64,000 bases of DNA from Caldicoprobacter oshimai DSM 21659 (GCA_000526435.1 JAGB01000001.1:1-64000), one strand, 5' to 3'; positions 43,974 to 55,104 are shown, counted from the stretch's first letter. The notes: generated from the letters alone by a model not told the origin. Numbers and translations are program-made.

Positions 43974-44825
43974 ATGGGTCCGCATATTCACTGGTATCCC
44001 GGCCATATGAACAAGGCCAAGAGGGTCATCCAGGAGAGCATAAAGCTGGTAGATTTGGTCATTGAGGTGCGCGATGCTCGTGTTCCAAGAAGCAGCACCA
44101 ATCCGGAATTCGTGACGCTTTGTAAGAATAAGCAGCGCCTGATACTTCTCAACAAGGAGGATTTGGCCGACCCTGCTATGACCCAGCGCTGGGTCGATTT
44201 TTTTAAGAGCCAGGGCATGTGGGTAGAGGCCATCAACTGCCTCGATATGAACGATATAAACCAGCTCAGAAAAAGCATAATACAGTTTGCTGAGGAAAGG
44301 CGAAGGATTGTGTATCAGCAGAAAGGGATCTACAAGCCCACCAGGGCGATGGTGGTGGGGATACCCAACGTAGGCAAATCCACTGTTATCAACGGCCTGG
44401 CCAAAAGCGCCAAGGCCAGGGTAGGCGACAGACCCGGCGTGACTCGAGGGAAACAGTGGATAAGGGTCCATCCTTACGTGGAGTTTCTCGACACGCCCGG
44501 GCTTTTGTGGCCCAGAGCGGAGGATCAGACAGCTATGCTGCACCTGGCATATATAGGGTCCATCAGCGACGACGTCATAGATATGGTAGAGGTGGCTGTG
44601 AGCTTTATTGATACGCTCAGAGGCCTGTATCCTCAAGCAATCAAGAAGAGATACGGCATTGAGGATATAGAAGGCATGGACGGTTATAGTATGCTAGAAG
44701 CTATATGCCTGAACCAGAAATGGATTCGTGCCGGAGGCAACCCCGATGTGGATAGGGGGGCCAGGCAGCTGCTTCAGGATTACCGCTCTGGCAGGCTGGG
44801 AGCGCTTACGCTTGAAACCCCGTAA
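43974..44825 (+). CDS. rbgA: Ribosome biogenesis GTPase A
   Basis: 283 residues, a circularly permuted GTPase: the G4 motif LLNKEDLAD comes first, then G1 GIPNVGKSTVIN, GVTRGKQW and G3 DTPG. RbgA completes 50S assembly in Firmicutes. It starts 12 bp after lepB and ends three bases from the stop of the opposing comM-like gene. Confidence 0.96.
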   Translation: MGPHIHWYPGHMNKAKRVIQESIKLVDLVIEVRDARVPRSSTNPEFVTLCKNKQRLILLNKEDLADPAMTQRWVDFFKSQGMWVEAINCLDMNDINQLRKSIIQFAEERRRIVYQQKGIYKPTRAMVVGIPNVGKSTVINGLAKSAKARVGDRPGVTRGKQWIRVHPYVEFLDTPGLLWPRAEDQTAMLHLAYIGSISDDVIDMVEVAVSFIDTLRGLYPQAIKKRYGIEDIEGMDGYSMLEAICLNQKWIRAGGNPDVDRGARQLLQDYRSGRLGALTLETP

Positions 44826-44828
44826 TTT

Positions 44829-46358
44829 TTACAGCCACAGCCGGCGGTCCAGCTTTCTGTACTGTATGGCCTCTGCCAGGTGGTGATCCTCTATATGCTG
44901 GCGCCCTTCCAGGTCGGCTATGGTTCGGGCCACTTTTAGTATTCTGTCATATGCCCGTGCGCTTAAGTTAAGCGATGTAAAAGCTTTACGCAGCATCTTT
45001 TTCTGGCTGCTGCTTAAGGTGCAGTATTTCTCCACCAACCTCGAATTCAGCTGGGCATTGTAAAATATTCCTTCGCTTCTATAGCGCTCAAGTTGGATTT
45101 GCCGCGCCCTGTTTACCCTGTCTCTTATCGTTTTAGAGGTTTCAGGAGGCCGATGGCTGGTGAGCTCATCAAATGAAATGGGCGGGACCTCTATTTGAAT
45201 GTCAAAACGATCCATCAATGGCCCCGATATCCTGCTTAAGTATCGATTTATTTGCAAGGGGGTGCACGTGCATTCCTTTGAGCTGTCGCCCAAAAATCCA
45301 CAGGGACAGGGATTGGCCGCGCCGATGAGGGTAAATGAGGCCGGAAACACTGCGGTGCCGTTGGAGCGGGATATGGTCACCCTGCCGTCTTCCAGCGGTT
45401 GTCGCAATGCCTCCAGTACCTCCCTTTTAAATTCCGGCAGCTCGTCCAAAAACAATACGCCATGGTGGGCTAAACTGATTTCGCCCGGCTTGGGGATCTT
45501 GCCACCGCCTATCAGTGCAGCGGCCGAGATGGTATGGTGCGGTGCACGGAATGGCCGCACCCTTATGAGCCCGTCGGAGGCTTCAAGCATGCCCGCAGCG
45601 CTGTATATCTTTGTGATCTCTAAGGACTCCTCGTATGTGAGTTCGGGCAGTATCGATGGCATCCTCCTAGCCAGCATAGTTTTACCCGAGCCAGGTGACC
45701 CCACCATGAGCACGTTGTGGCCACCTGCTGCCGCAATTTCAAGGGCGCGCTTGGCGCCCTCTTGCCCTTTTACATCGGCAAAGTCTTCCATTGGCTGTTG
45801 CTCAAGGTTTGTGTCAAAGTTGAAAGGGCCTTTATAGGGAATGGCGCTCTTTTCTTCTCTGAATATGGAAACCAGCTCGGCAAGCGAGCTTATGGCATAC
45901 ACCTCTATATCTCTTACATGGCTGGCCTCAGGGGCATTTTGTGGCGACAGAATGACGCTGTGGATGTGATTTTTTACCGATAGAAGAGCGGGCAGCACGC
46001 CGTGAATAGGTTTGATGCTTCCGTCCAGCGAAAGCTCGCCCAAAAAAACGCTGCCCGCAAGGCGGTGATAGGGGATTTGGCCGGTGGCTAGGAGTATCGA
46101 TACCGCGATGGCCAGGTCGTAGGCCGGCCCCTCTTTTTTGGTATCTGCCGGCGCGAGGTTTACGGTGATGCGCTTCATGGGAAATTCAAGCCCGCTGTTC
46201 TTTATTGCTGCCCTTACGCGCTCCTTGGACTCCTTTACTGCAGTATCGGGCAGGCCCACAATGTCGAATGCCGGCAGGCCGTTGGATATATCCACCTCGA
46301 CTTCTACGATATACCCGTCTATCCCAAACAGGCCCGCACTTTTTACCTTTGCCAGCAA
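44829..46358 (-). CDS. comM: ComM/YifB family AAA+ ATPase (Mg-chelatase-like)
   Basis: 509 residues from a TTG at 46358 preceded by AAAGGAGGAG, giving LAKVKSAGLFGIDGYIVEVE; the longer frame runs into yraN. N-terminal Lon-like domain, Walker A GSPGSGKTMLARR, Walker B GVLFLDELPEF, and a C-terminal Mg-chelatase subunit region (SRISGPLMDRFDIQIEVP). ComM-type helicases drive branch migration in natural transformation. Last gene of the rnhB-yraN-comM block, convergent with rbgA. Confidence 0.92.
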   Translation of the reverse strand: MLAKVKSAGLFGIDGYIVEVEVDISNGLPAFDIVGLPDTAVKESKERVRAAIKNSGLEFPMKRITVNLAPADTKKEGPAYDLAIAVSILLATGQIPYHRLAGSVFLGELSLDGSIKPIHGVLPALLSVKNHIHSVILSPQNAPEASHVRDIEVYAISSLAELVSIFREEKSAIPYKGPFNFDTNLEQQPMEDFADVKGQEGAKRALEIAAAGGHNVLMVGSPGSGKTMLARRMPSILPELTYEESLEITKIYSAAGMLEASDGLIRVRPFRAPHHTISAAALIGGGKIPKPGEISLAHHGVLFLDELPEFKREVLEALRQPLEDGRVTISRSNGTAVFPASFTLIGAANPCPCGFLGDSSKECTCTPLQINRYLSRISGPLMDRFDIQIEVPPISFDELTSHRPPETSKTIRDRVNRARQIQLERYRSEGIFYNAQLNSRLVEKYCTLSSSQKKMLRKAFTSLNLSARAYDRILKVARTIADLEGRQHIEDHHLAEAIQYRKLDRRLWL

Positions 46359-46375
46359 GGCAGCTCCTCCTTTGC

Positions 46376-46729
46376 TCAAAATGCGTTGATGATGTGGTTG
46401 AACTGACATGAACCATCTGAGTTTACCATCACTTCTACCACGTCGAAGCGACAATTGACGTCTTTAATGCCTTTTTCTTTCATGTAACATTGGGCTATTT
46501 TGAAGTATTTTTTCTGCTTTTTGGATGTCACTGATTCGGCCGGCAGTCCAAAGCTCAAGCTGCGACGAGTTTTTATTTCAACGAATACTAAAGTGTTACC
46601 ATGATATGCTATGAGGTCCATCTCGCCTATAGAGCAGCGGTAGTTGTGCTCAATGATGTTTAGCCCTTTCTTATGCAGGTACTCAGCTGCCCTTTCTTCG
46701 CCCCACCTGCCAAGCTCTTTGCGGTTCAC
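46376..46729 (-). CDS. yraN: YraN/UPF0102 family nuclease-like protein
   Basis: 117 residues from a GTG at 46729 preceded by AGGGAGG, giving VNRKELGRWGEERAAEYL, the family start; the longer reading has no domain. The restriction-endonuclease-like core is NYRCSIGEMDLIAYHGNTLV followed by VEIKTRR, with Asp and E-x-K. Role unclear, found beside comM or rnhB widely. Confidence 0.92.
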   Translation of the reverse strand: MNRKELGRWGEERAAEYLHKKGLNIIEHNYRCSIGEMDLIAYHGNTLVFVEIKTRRSLSFGLPAESVTSKKQKKYFKIAQCYMKEKGIKDVNCRFDVVEVMVNSDGSCQFNHIINAF

Positions 46730-46917
46730 CTGTGGGTCCTCCCTCTTAAATAGTGGCAACGGCTTTTCAAAGCTTTGTACTAATGATTTTATGGTCGGCG
46801 GTTTTAGGATGGTGTTGGGGTTGTTCGCATTTATAACGCTGGTTCCACAAGCTCGTAGTTTTGCTTGGACACCTTTTACAGACACAAGGTTATTTTAAGC
46901 CAACAGGTTCTGGCATT

Positions 46918-47562
46918 TCATCGTATGAATTTTGTGCAAAAGGTCTTGCGGTGTATGGGAGACAGCCCAAACTTCTTTATGCTCTCTATGTGCTGTTTTG
47001 TGCCGTAGCCTTTGTGGTTTTCAAAACCATATTGGGGATAGATATGTGCCCATTTTATCATCTCGCGGTCTCTGGTGACCTTGGCGATTATGGAGGCGGC
47101 GGCAATTGCCTGCGAACGCACATCGCCCTTTATGAGGGGAAACTGTGGGATTGTACAGTTTTTGAGCTCAAGGGCATCTATCAGGAGGCAATCGGGGTTA
47201 GGATGACAGCTGGCTATTGCCTGCTCCATGGCCTTGCGCGCAGCGTTGAGTATGTTGATCCTGTCTATCTCTTCTGGCTCCACGCGACCTATACCCACCG
47301 CGATAGCCTTTGACATTATTATGTCATATAGCTTTTCACGTTTGGCGGGTGAAAGCCGCTTTGAATCCCTGATGGCGAAGGAAGAATCCACTATGCCTTC
47401 GATGAGCATTCCTTTTGGTAGAATCACGCAGGCGGCCACTACAGGGCCGGCCAGCGGCCCCCGGCCCACCTCGTCGACGCCTCCTATTAAGCTGTACCCC
47501 ATATTCCAAAACTTGATATCTTCAAACGATATGCCTGTCTTTGCGCTTATTTCTACTGCCAT
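46918..47562 (-). CDS. rnhB: Ribonuclease HII
   Basis: 214 residues. GGVDEVGRGPLAGPVVAA contains the DEVGRG catalytic signature; further acidic residues are in CLLIDALELKN and ASIIAKVTRDREM. Removes ribonucleotides from DNA. First gene of the minus-strand block; 188 bp to yraN hold nothing convincing. Confidence 0.95.
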   Translation of the reverse strand: MAVEISAKTGISFEDIKFWNMGYSLIGGVDEVGRGPLAGPVVAACVILPKGMLIEGIVDSSFAIRDSKRLSPAKREKLYDIIMSKAIAVGIGRVEPEEIDRINILNAARKAMEQAIASCHPNPDCLLIDALELKNCTIPQFPLIKGDVRSQAIAAASIIAKVTRDREMIKWAHIYPQYGFENHKGYGTKQHIESIKKFGLSPIHRKTFCTKFIR

Positions 47563-47584
47563 CTCTTTCTACTCCTTATCGAAA

Positions 47585-47614
47585 ATTGTATCACAATGTA
47601 CCAGCATTTGACAA
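47585..47614 (-). promoter_or_regulatory. Promoter of rnhB-yraN-comM
   Basis: Read on the minus strand TTGTCA (47614-47609) and TACAAT (47590-47585) are 18 bp apart, just upstream of rnhB. Confidence 0.65.
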
Positions 47615-47652
47615 GCAATTTCACCTGCATATGTGGTTTTGGCAACTCTTGC

Positions 47653-47681
47653 TTGACGCAGTGCTGTGTCAAATGTATCAT
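47653..47681 (+). promoter_or_regulatory. Promoter of dprA-topA
   Basis: TTGACG (47653-47658), 17-bp spacer, TATCAT (47676-47681), 40 bp upstream of dprA and back to back with the rnhB promoter. Confidence 0.7.
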
Positions 47682-47720
47682 AAGAGATGAAAAAGTCGAT
47701 TGGTATGGGGGAGAATTACG

Positions 47721-48827
47721 GTGGGGGAGATTTCAGACAAGGTGTACTGGGTATGGTTGTCCAGCATACCTGGTATAGGCGCAAAGCGGTTTTACTATCT
47801 GGTAAAGAGGTTTGGCAGCCCCAAAGCGGTTTGGGAGTGCACCACCGATGATATTTTGGATGCATGCAGGTTGATTGGCGATAAAGTGGTGCAAAATGTC
47901 ATAACTCACAAAAGTGCAGTACACCTTAAAAGGGCCCAAAAAATTGCTGAGGACCCTGCTATTAAAGTAATAACTTTGATAGATGATGAATATCCTAAAC
48001 TTTTGAAGACCATATATGATCCTCCACCGGTGCTTTATTGCAAGGGACAACCTCTGAAGGAGACGCCCTTCATGGTTTCAATCGTGGGTTCAAGGAGGAC
48101 TTCGGAATACGGCAGGCAAATGGCTGAAAAGTTGGCTTATGAGCTGGCGTGTGCCGGAGTTACAATAGTGAGCGGCCTTGCACGCGGAATAGACACCATG
48201 GCGCACAGAGGTGCCATACGTGCCGGTGGCTATACCATCGGAGTTCTGGGATGTGGAGTGGATGTGATATATCCTAGAGAAAATAAGAAATTGTTTATGC
48301 AGATGGAGCAGTATGGTACCTTGATAAGCGAGTACCCTCCGGGCACGCAGCCTGCTGCCAGCAATTTCCCAGCAAGGAATAGGATCATAAGCGGACTCTC
48401 ACAAGCTGTGCTGGTAGTGGAAGCTGGCAGTACCAGTGGGGCGCTTATCACCGTTGATTTCGCTTTAGAGCAGGGCAGGGACGTGTATGCCCTGCCGGGC
48501 AACGTCACCAGCCCTTACAGCAGCGGTACAAACCAGCTGATAAAGGAAGGGGCAAGGCCCGTGACGTGTGCCGACGATATCCTGGAAGACCTGGGTATAA
48601 CCGTCAACAAAAAGGCCAAACAGCCCTCTATGACGTCCTATCAGCTGGATATTTTTGAGATGGAGGTGTATAATGCCCTTGAAGATGGTGAAAAGCAGTT
48701 AGAAGAATTGGCTGCCATCACAGGGTTTGATATAGGTAGGCTCAATGCTATTTTGACCCTTCTTGAGATGAAGGGCATAATAAAGCAATTACCTGGCGGA
48801 AAATTTGTCAGGCAGTGGATGATTTGA
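47721..48827 (+). CDS. dprA: DNA processing protein DprA
   Basis: 368 residues. I choose the GTG at 47721 (behind GGGGGAG). A helix-hairpin-helix-like N-terminus (WLSSIPGIGAKRFYYLV) is followed by the Rossmann-like core: VGSRRTSEYGRQMA, SGLARGIDTMAHRGA, GCGVDVIYPREN. A C-terminal winged helix ends near LLEMKGIIKQLPGGKFV. It loads RecA on incoming single-stranded DNA; with comM nearby this supports natural competence genes, although these occur in non-competent species too. Confidence 0.95.
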   Translation: MGEISDKVYWVWLSSIPGIGAKRFYYLVKRFGSPKAVWECTTDDILDACRLIGDKVVQNVITHKSAVHLKRAQKIAEDPAIKVITLIDDEYPKLLKTIYDPPPVLYCKGQPLKETPFMVSIVGSRRTSEYGRQMAEKLAYELACAGVTIVSGLARGIDTMAHRGAIRAGGYTIGVLGCGVDVIYPRENKKLFMQMEQYGTLISEYPPGTQPAASNFPARNRIISGLSQAVLVVEAGSTSGALITVDFALEQGRDVYALPGNVTSPYSSGTNQLIKEGARPVTCADDILEDLGITVNKKAKQPSMTSYQLDIFEMEVYNALEDGEKQLEELAAITGFDIGRLNAILTLLEMKGIIKQLPGGKFVRQWMI

Positions 48828-48840
48828 ATGGAGGGATAAA

Positions 48841-50949
48841 GTGGCACAGGATTTGGTTATTGTAGAGTCTCCTGCTAAGGCTCGAACCATAAAAAAATTT
48901 TTGGGCAGTAAATATAAAGTTGAGGCTTCCATGGGTCATGTGAGAGACCTGCCCAAGAGTGAGCTGGGAGTGGATATCGAAAACGATTTTGAACCCAGAT
49001 ATATAACCATAAGAGGGAAGGGGGAGATAATAAGCAGGCTCAAGAAGGAAGCGCAGAATGCAGAGAAAATCTATCTGGCTACAGACCCTGACAGGGAAGG
49101 AGAAGCTATATCGTGGCATCTGGCACACCTGCTGGATATAGACCCCAACAGTACTTGCAGGATAGAATTCCATGAGATTACACAGCAGGCCATAAAAAAT
49201 GCCATAAAGCATCCAAGAGCCATCAATATGTGTCTGGTGGATGCTCAGCAGGCGAGGAGAGTTTTGGATAGGGTAGTTGGGTACATGATAAGCCCTCTGC
49301 TGTGGCGGAAGATCAAAGGGGGGTTGAGCGCCGGCAGGGTGCAGTCGGTGGCCACCAGAATGGTATGCGAGAGGGAACGGGAGATTCAAGAGTTTGTTCC
49401 AGAGGAATACTGGACGATAACTGGAAAGTTTATAAAACGGGACGGCAAAGCTTTTGAAGCCGATTTTTACGGCACGGCAGATAATAAAATTACCCCTAAA
49501 AATGAAGAAGAAATAAAAAGCCTTATTGAAAAACTTAAGGCGGCGGAATATGTCGTTCGGAGAGTTAAAAAGGGCCTTAAAAAGCGCGGCGCTCCACCGC
49601 CGTTTACTACCAGCACTCTTCAGCAGGAGGCTTACCGGAAGCTGGGCTTTACCACACAAAAAACCATGATGGTTGCCCAGCAGCTTTATGAAGGCGTTGA
49701 GATTAAGGGCGAAGGTGCAGTAGGATTGGTGACGTATATCCGCACCGATTCGACGCGGATAGCTGAGCAAGCCCAAAAGGAAGCTCTGGAGTATATAAGG
49801 GAAAAGTACGGACAGCAGTATGTTCCCGAGGAGCCCAACCAGTATAAGACCAAAAAAGGCGCCCAGGATGCCCACGAGGCCATACGGCCTACCTCCATAT
49901 TGAGGGAACCGGAATCCATAAAGGATTCCTTGACCCACGACCAGTACAGGCTTTATCGCTTGATATATGAGCGGTTTTTGGCCAGCCAGATGGCTCCGGC
50001 GCTGTATGAAACCATGACAGTAGAGATCGCCGGAGACAATGGATACATGTTCAGGGCAGCCGGATCGCGCAAGACCTTTGCCGGTTATACCGTTATCTAT
50101 ATGGAAGGCAGCGATAACGAACCGGCCGAAAAGGAAAAGGAGGATGTAGAGCTTCCAGAGGTGAGCGAAGGCGAAAGGCTTACGCTGGAGAAGCTGTTGC
50201 CTGAGCAGCACTTTACCCAACCGCCGCCGCGATATACCGAGGCATCGCTGGTCCGTGCCCTGGAGGAGATGGGGATCGGCAGGCCTAGCACCTATGCTCC
50301 CACCATTGCAACCATCATTGCGAGGGGCTATGTGGTGAGGGAGAAGAAGAGCCTGGTGCCAACCGAACTGGGATTCATAGTAAACGACCTTATGATGACG
50401 TATTTCCCGGACATAGTGGATTATAAATTCACGGCCGAGATGGAAAAGCAGCTGGACGAGGTTGAAGAGGGCAAGAAGGACTGGCGGGAGATAGTCAGAG
50501 AATTTTACATTCCTTTCCAAGAATTGCTCAAAAAAGCGGATGAAGCCATATCTAAGATAGAGATCAAAGATGAGGTATCGGATGTCAAATGCGAGAAATG
50601 CGGGGCAAATATGGTCATCAAGACGGGACGGTATGGCAAATTTTTGGCCTGTCCAAACTTTCCAGAGTGCCGCAATACAAAGCCTTATGTAGAGGAGATT
50701 TCGGCTCGGTGCCCTAAGTGCAACAGCGCTATCGTTGTAAAGTATACCAAAAAGGGCAAAAAATTTTATGGCTGCGAAAACTATCCCGAATGCGATTTTA
50801 TATCATGGGACATGCCGGCTGATGAGAGGTGCCCGAAATGTGGGGCTTTTATGGTGGTCAGGCAGAGGAAAAACGGGGAAGAGTCTCTGGTGTGCACAAA
50901 CAAGGAGTGTAGATATCGTCAGGAAAGAAGTGAGGCAAGCCATGGATAA
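48841..50949 (+). CDS. topA: DNA topoisomerase I
   Basis: 702 residues, GTG start behind GGAGGGAT. TOPRIM domain: [17 protein letters not shown] and [15 protein letters not shown]. The catalytic Tyr is in [11 protein letters not shown] near 300. The C-terminus has three four-Cys zinc ribbons starting at [16 protein letters not shown] and CPKCGAFM. Relaxes negative supercoils. Overlaps trmFO by 8 bp. Confidence 0.97.
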   Translation: MAQDLVIVESPAKARTIKKFLGSKYKVEASMGHVRDLPKSELGVDIENDFEPRYITIRGKGEIISRLKKEAQNAEKIYLATDPDREGEAISWHLAHLLDIDPNSTCRIEFHEITQQAIKNAIKHPRAINMCLVDAQQARRVLDRVVGYMISPLLWRKIKGGLSAGRVQSVATRMVCEREREIQEFVPEEYWTITGKFIKRDGKAFEADFYGTADNKITPKNEEEIKSLIEKLKAAEYVVRRVKKGLKKRGAPPPFTTSTLQQEAYRKLGFTTQKTMMVAQQLYEGVEIKGEGAVGLVTYIRTDSTRIAEQAQKEALEYIREKYGQQYVPEEPNQYKTKKGAQDAHEAIRPTSILREPESIKDSLTHDQYRLYRLIYERFLASQMAPALYETMTVEIAGDNGYMFRAAGSRKTFAGYTVIYMEGSDNEPAEKEKEDVELPEVSEGERLTLEKLLPEQHFTQPPPRYTEASLVRALEEMGIGRPSTYAPTIATIIARGYVVREKKSLVPTELGFIVNDLMMTYFPDIVDYKFTAEMEKQLDEVEEGKKDWREIVREFYIPFQELLKKADEAISKIEIKDEVSDVKCEKCGANMVIKTGRYGKFLACPNFPECRNTKPYVEEISARCPKCNSAIVVKYTKKGKKFYGCENYPECDFISWDMPADERCPKCGAFMVVRQRKNGEESLVCTNKECRYRQERSEASHG

Positions 50950-52267
50950 GGTGGTTGTAATAGGTGGCGGGTTGGCCGGGTGTGAAGCGGCATGGCAGCT
51001 TGCACGGGCGGGTATCCACGTTGAGCTGTATGAGATGCGGCCTCACAACATGACGCCGGCACATCATACCGAATATCTTGGAGAGCTGGTGTGCAGCAAT
51101 TCGCTGGGCTCTTTCAGGTTGGAGAACGCCTCCGGCCTTTTGAAAGAGGAGATGCGGCTTCTTGGCTCCCTGATAATAGAAGCGGCCGATGCCACCAAGG
51201 TACCGGCCGGTGGAGCGCTGGCGGTTGACAGGCAGCTGTTTGCACAATACATCACCGATAAGATTCAAAGTCACCCCTGCATCTCCTTAATCCGTGAGGA
51301 GGTAAAGTCGATACCCCAGGATTGTTATGTGGTTATAGCAACAGGGCCGCTGTCCTCGCCAGCTATTTCAGAAGCCATAAAACGACTGGTCAACCACGAA
51401 TATCTTTATTTTTTTGATGCCGCAGCTCCCATTGTGGTGAGAGATTCGCTGGATTTTAACAAGATATTTAAGGCATCAAGGTATGGGCGAGGTGAAGACT
51501 ACCTCAACTGCCCCATGACGAAGGAGGAATACGAGAGGTTCTGGCATGAACTGGTAAACGCAAAGACGGTGGCATTGAAGGAATTTGAGGATGAAAAGGT
51601 GTTTGAGGGATGTATGCCCATTGAAGTTATGGCCAAAAGAGGCATAGACACTCTGCGATTTGGTCCCCTAAAGCCTGTAGGGCTTCGTGATCCAAGGACG
51701 GGGCAGGAACCATATGCCGTTGTACAGCTCAGGCAGGACAACCGCAGGGCTACCCTATATAACATGGTAGGTTTTCAGACCAACCTGCTGTTTGGCGAAC
51801 AAAAGCGGGTTTTTTCGATGATTCCAGGTCTGGAGAATGCCGAGTTTGTGCGCTACGGGGTGATGCACCGCAACACTTACATCAATTCGCCCAAGCTACT
51901 CAACTCGTATTACGGCTTAAGGAACAATCCCTATATATATTTTGCGGGGCAAATCACCGGCGTAGAGGGGTACGTGGAGTCGGCTTCCAGCGGGCTGGTG
52001 GTAGGGCTTAACCTGGCGCTGATGCTCCATGGCAAGCAGCCCATCGATTTTCCGGATACCACCGCCATCGGAGCGCTGGCCCATTATATATCCGATCCGC
52101 GTATAGAGAACTTCCAGCCTATGAACAGCAATTTTGGCATCATCGCGCCACTCGACAAAAAAGTGCGTTCAAGGCGCGATAGAAATTTGATGATTTCTGA
52201 ACGGGCGTTACAGACAATTAAGCAGATCATAGAAAGCAGCGGGCTGGATTCTGTCAGAATACATTGA
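50942..52267 (+). CDS. trmFO: Methylenetetrahydrofolate-tRNA (uracil54) methyltransferase
   Basis: 441 residues from the ATG at 50942 inside the topA end. FAD site [15 protein letters not shown], followed by the family segments [20 protein letters not shown] and [15 protein letters not shown]. Makes ribothymidine at position 54 of tRNA from folate. topA-trmFO-hslV order is classical for Firmicutes, here without xerC between. Confidence 0.96.
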   Translation: MDKVVVIGGGLAGCEAAWQLARAGIHVELYEMRPHNMTPAHHTEYLGELVCSNSLGSFRLENASGLLKEEMRLLGSLIIEAADATKVPAGGALAVDRQLFAQYITDKIQSHPCISLIREEVKSIPQDCYVVIATGPLSSPAISEAIKRLVNHEYLYFFDAAAPIVVRDSLDFNKIFKASRYGRGEDYLNCPMTKEEYERFWHELVNAKTVALKEFEDEKVFEGCMPIEVMAKRGIDTLRFGPLKPVGLRDPRTGQEPYAVVQLRQDNRRATLYNMVGFQTNLLFGEQKRVFSMIPGLENAEFVRYGVMHRNTYINSPKLLNSYYGLRNNPYIYFAGQITGVEGYVESASSGLVVGLNLALMLHGKQPIDFPDTTAIGALAHYISDPRIENFQPMNSNFGIIAPLDKKVRSRRDRNLMISERALQTIKQIIESSGLDSVRIH

Positions 52268-52292
52268 AATTTTTGAAAAATTGTGATAATAT
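52264..52292 (+). promoter_or_regulatory. Possible promoter of hslV-hslU-codY
   Basis: TTGAAA (52264-52269), 17-bp spacer, TAATAT (52287-52292), overlapping the end of trmFO. Confidence 0.5.
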
Positions 52293-52330
52293 TTGTATGT
52301 TTAGTAAAGAGGGAAGGGGAAGCTACTGTT

Positions 52331-52861
52331 ATGCTTAGAGGGACTACTATCATTGCAGTGCGAAGAGGCGACAAGGGCGCTATTGGCGGCGACGGCCAGG
52401 TGACGCTGGGACAGAGCACCATCATGAAGCAGAGTGCGCGCAAGATACGAAGATTGTACCACAACAGGGTAGTGGTGGGATTTGCCGGGTCGGTGGCCGA
52501 CGCTTTTACCTTGAGCGAGAAGTTCGAAACCAAGTTGGAGGAGTATTCGGGCAACCTGCAGAGGGCGGCCGTCGAGCTGGCCAAAGAGTGGCGTGCCGAT
52601 AAAGTGCTGAGGAAGCTCGATGCAATGCTGATTGCCATAGATTCAAAGGATTTGCTCATCATTTCAGGCACCGGCGAGGTCATTGAGCCGGACGATCAGA
52701 TTGCTGCCATAGGGTCGGGGGGCAATTATGCTTTGGCAGCTGCCAGAGCGCTTGTCAACAATACCCAACTTGAGCCGGTGGAGATAGTCAGGAAATCATT
52801 AGAAATAGCTTCTTCGATTTGCGTTTATACCAACGACAATATCTATGTAGAAGAGGTATAG
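52331..52861 (+). CDS. hslV: ATP-dependent protease HslV, proteolytic subunit
   Basis: 176 residues from the ATG at 52331. The short propeptide MLRG is removed to expose the catalytic Thr of [22 protein letters not shown] follows, the family signature. The longer frame from 52283 has no site. Assembles as a double hexamer with HslU. Confidence 0.95.
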   Translation: MLRGTTIIAVRRGDKGAIGGDGQVTLGQSTIMKQSARKIRRLYHNRVVVGFAGSVADAFTLSEKFETKLEEYSGNLQRAAVELAKEWRADKVLRKLDAMLIAIDSKDLLIISGTGEVIEPDDQIAAIGSGGNYALAAARALVNNTQLEPVEIVRKSLEIASSICVYTNDNIYVEEV

Positions 52862-52874
52862 GAGGGGGAGACCG

Positions 52875-54260
52875 TTGGCTGAATATTACACTCCAAGAGA
52901 GATAGTCGAGCAGCTTGACAAGTACATAATCGGGCAGGATAAGGCCAAAAGGGCTGTTGCCATAGCTTTGAGGAACCGGTACCGCCGGAGCAAGCTCGAC
53001 CCGAAATTGAGGGATGAGATCACGCCAAAGAACATAATACTGATGGGGCCTACCGGTGTAGGCAAGACGGAGATTGCGCGACGTTTGGCCAAGCTTGTAA
53101 ATGCGCCTTTCATAAAGGTAGAAGCCACCAAGTACACCGAGGTAGGCTATGTGGGTCGAGACGTGGAATCGATGGTTAGGGACCTGGTTGAAGAGGCCAT
53201 CCGCATGGTTAAAAACCAGAAAATGGAAATGGTGAAGGAAAGGGCGGCTCGGGCCGCCGAGAATCGCATACTGGACATACTCCTTCCTCCTAAAAGGAAG
53301 AGGGCCCAGAATCCACTGGGCATGCTGTTTCCAATGGATCAGCCAACGGCTGAGGAACAGGAAGAGCCTGATGACTCCATGGCGCATACCAGGGAGAGGT
53401 TGAGGGAAAAATTGCGCAGCGGCGCTCTGGAGGATAGCCCTATAGAGATCGAGGTGGAGGACTCCAAATTCGCCAGTTTCGGATTCATCCCCGGTATGGG
53501 CAATGAAGAGGTGCTCATACAGATACAGGACGTATTTGGTAATCTATTTCCTAAGAGGCGAAAGAAGAAGAAAACCACCGTTCGAGAGGCACGGCGTATA
53601 TTTGAACAGGAAGAGGCCCAGAAGCTAATTGACATGGATGAGGTGGTGGAGGAGGCCATTCAGGCTGTAGAACAGCACGGTATAATATTTATCGATGAGA
53701 TTGATAAGATTGCCGGGCGGGAGACCGGGGCAGGGCCCGATGTCTCCCGTGAAGGGGTACAGAGGGACATACTCCCCATTGTAGAAGGTACTACGGTGAT
53801 GACCAAGTACGGCCCTGTAAAGACTGACCATATACTGTTTATTGCGGCTGGAGCCTTCCATGTGTCCAAGGTGTCCGACCTCATACCTGAGCTTCAGGGC
53901 CGATTCCCCATAAGGGTGGAGCTAGAAGCCTTGACAAAAGAGGATTTCAAGCGTATACTCACTCAGACCGAGAATGCCATAATCAAACAGCAGATCGCGC
54001 TGCTGAAGGTAGAAGGTGTAGACCTTGAATTTACCGAGGATGCCATCGACGAGATAGCCGATATCGCTTATATAATGAATCAGACCAGCGAGAACATAGG
54101 CGCACGGCGTCTGTATACCGTGGTAGAAAAGCTGATGGAGGATATATCCTTTAACGCAGATAGCCTGGCGGGACAAAAGGTTGTGATAGACAGGGAATAC
54201 GTGAGAAACAGACTCCAGGATATAGTAAAGCAGAATGACCTTCACAAGTTCATCCTGTAA
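52875..54260 (+). CDS. hslU: HslU, ATPase subunit of HslVU protease
   Basis: 461 residues, TTG start behind GGAGGGGGAG. ClpX-like AAA+: Walker [16 protein letters not shown], the GYVG pore motif (in [12 protein letters not shown]), I-domain insertion, Walker [12 protein letters not shown], and sensor region [12 protein letters not shown]. The C-terminus ends NDLHKFIL, which docks into HslV. Confidence 0.96.
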   Translation: MAEYYTPREIVEQLDKYIIGQDKAKRAVAIALRNRYRRSKLDPKLRDEITPKNIILMGPTGVGKTEIARRLAKLVNAPFIKVEATKYTEVGYVGRDVESMVRDLVEEAIRMVKNQKMEMVKERAARAAENRILDILLPPKRKRAQNPLGMLFPMDQPTAEEQEEPDDSMAHTRERLREKLRSGALEDSPIEIEVEDSKFASFGFIPGMGNEEVLIQIQDVFGNLFPKRRKKKKTTVREARRIFEQEEAQKLIDMDEVVEEAIQAVEQHGIIFIDEIDKIAGRETGAGPDVSREGVQRDILPIVEGTTVMTKYGPVKTDHILFIAAGAFHVSKVSDLIPELQGRFPIRVELEALTKEDFKRILTQTENAIIKQQIALLKVEGVDLEFTEDAIDEIADIAYIMNQTSENIGARRLYTVVEKLMEDISFNADSLAGQKVVIDREYVRNRLQDIVKQNDLHKFIL

Positions 54261-54346
54261 GTATGGTGTTGCCATGGTAGAGCGTTATTAGGTAAAAGGA
54301 TTTTCTGAGGCGGTATTTACGTATTCAGCAGAAAGTGGGGCTAGGT

Positions 54347-55078
54347 ATGTCGGACAATTTATTGGAGCGAATAAGAAAATTCAATCAGATATTCCAGAGT
54401 AGTGAAGCCTGCGGAATAGATTTGGCGCACCTGTGTGAGATATTGAGCAGGCTGCTTGAAAGCAGCGTGCTGCTGCTGGATGACAGTGGCTGTGTTATAG
54501 GTTGTGCGCCGGCGCGGTCAGGTGAGAACACTGCCCAGAAGGTGCATGTTTCGGCTGATTATAATAACATCTTGCTGCGGATTCGCAGCACCATGGCAAA
54601 CGTTGTGGAGCATACCCAGGAAGGCAAGCGAAAGCTCACCATTGTTCCGATATACTCTGGAGGGAAGAGGTTAGGGACTCTTATTTTCGAGCGCTCCGAC
54701 CTAAAGGAATTTGTGGATGATGACCTGGTGCTGGCCGAGTATGGCGCCACCGTGGTCGGGTTGGAGATAATGCGCTTGAAGATGGAGCATATGGCGGAAG
54801 AGGTGCGAAAGAGGTCGATGGCCGAAATGGCCATAGGGACCCTTTCCTACTCTGAACGTGAAGCAGTGGAGCAGGTGTTTAGGGAGCTGGATGGTAGTGA
54901 GGGCCTGGTGGTGACCAGCAGGATAGCTGACCGAGCGGGGATTACGCGCTCTGTTATAGTAAACGCCTTAAGGAAACTTGAAAGCGCCGGGATAATCGAA
55001 TCCCGGTCGCTTGGGATGAAGGGTACTTATATCAAGGTACTAAACGACAAGTTCTTATCGCAGCTACATAAGGCATAA
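54347..55078 (+). CDS. codY: Global nutrient regulator CodY
   Basis: 243 residues from the ATG at 54347 behind GTGGGG. The N-terminal GAF-like domain (LLDDSGCVIGCA, GGKRLGTLIFERS) senses branched amino acids; the C-terminal winged helix is VVTSRIADRAGITRSVIVNA with LESAGIIESRSLGMKGTYIK, the CodY signature. Follows hslU as in Bacillus. It may regulate several genes here, but I see no clear CodY box in the window. Confidence 0.95.
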   Translation: MSDNLLERIRKFNQIFQSSEACGIDLAHLCEILSRLLESSVLLLDDSGCVIGCAPARSGENTAQKVHVSADYNNILLRIRSTMANVVEHTQEGKRKLTIVPIYSGGKRLGTLIFERSDLKEFVDDDLVLAEYGATVVGLEIMRLKMEHMAEEVRKRSMAEMAIGTLSYSEREAVEQVFRELDGSEGLVVTSRIADRAGITRSVIVNALRKLESAGIIESRSLGMKGTYIKVLNDKFLSQLHKA

Positions 55079-55104
55079 ATAACTTTTAAGAAAGAAGTGA
55101 ATTT

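Noticed and set aside
46730-46885. N-terminal extension of YraN
   Set aside because: The family starts at the GTG at 46729 with a good site; the added residues match nothing.
50768-50941. N-terminal extension of TrmFO inside topA
   Set aside because: It overlaps the zinc ribbons of TopA; the FAD motif begins at the ATG at 50942.
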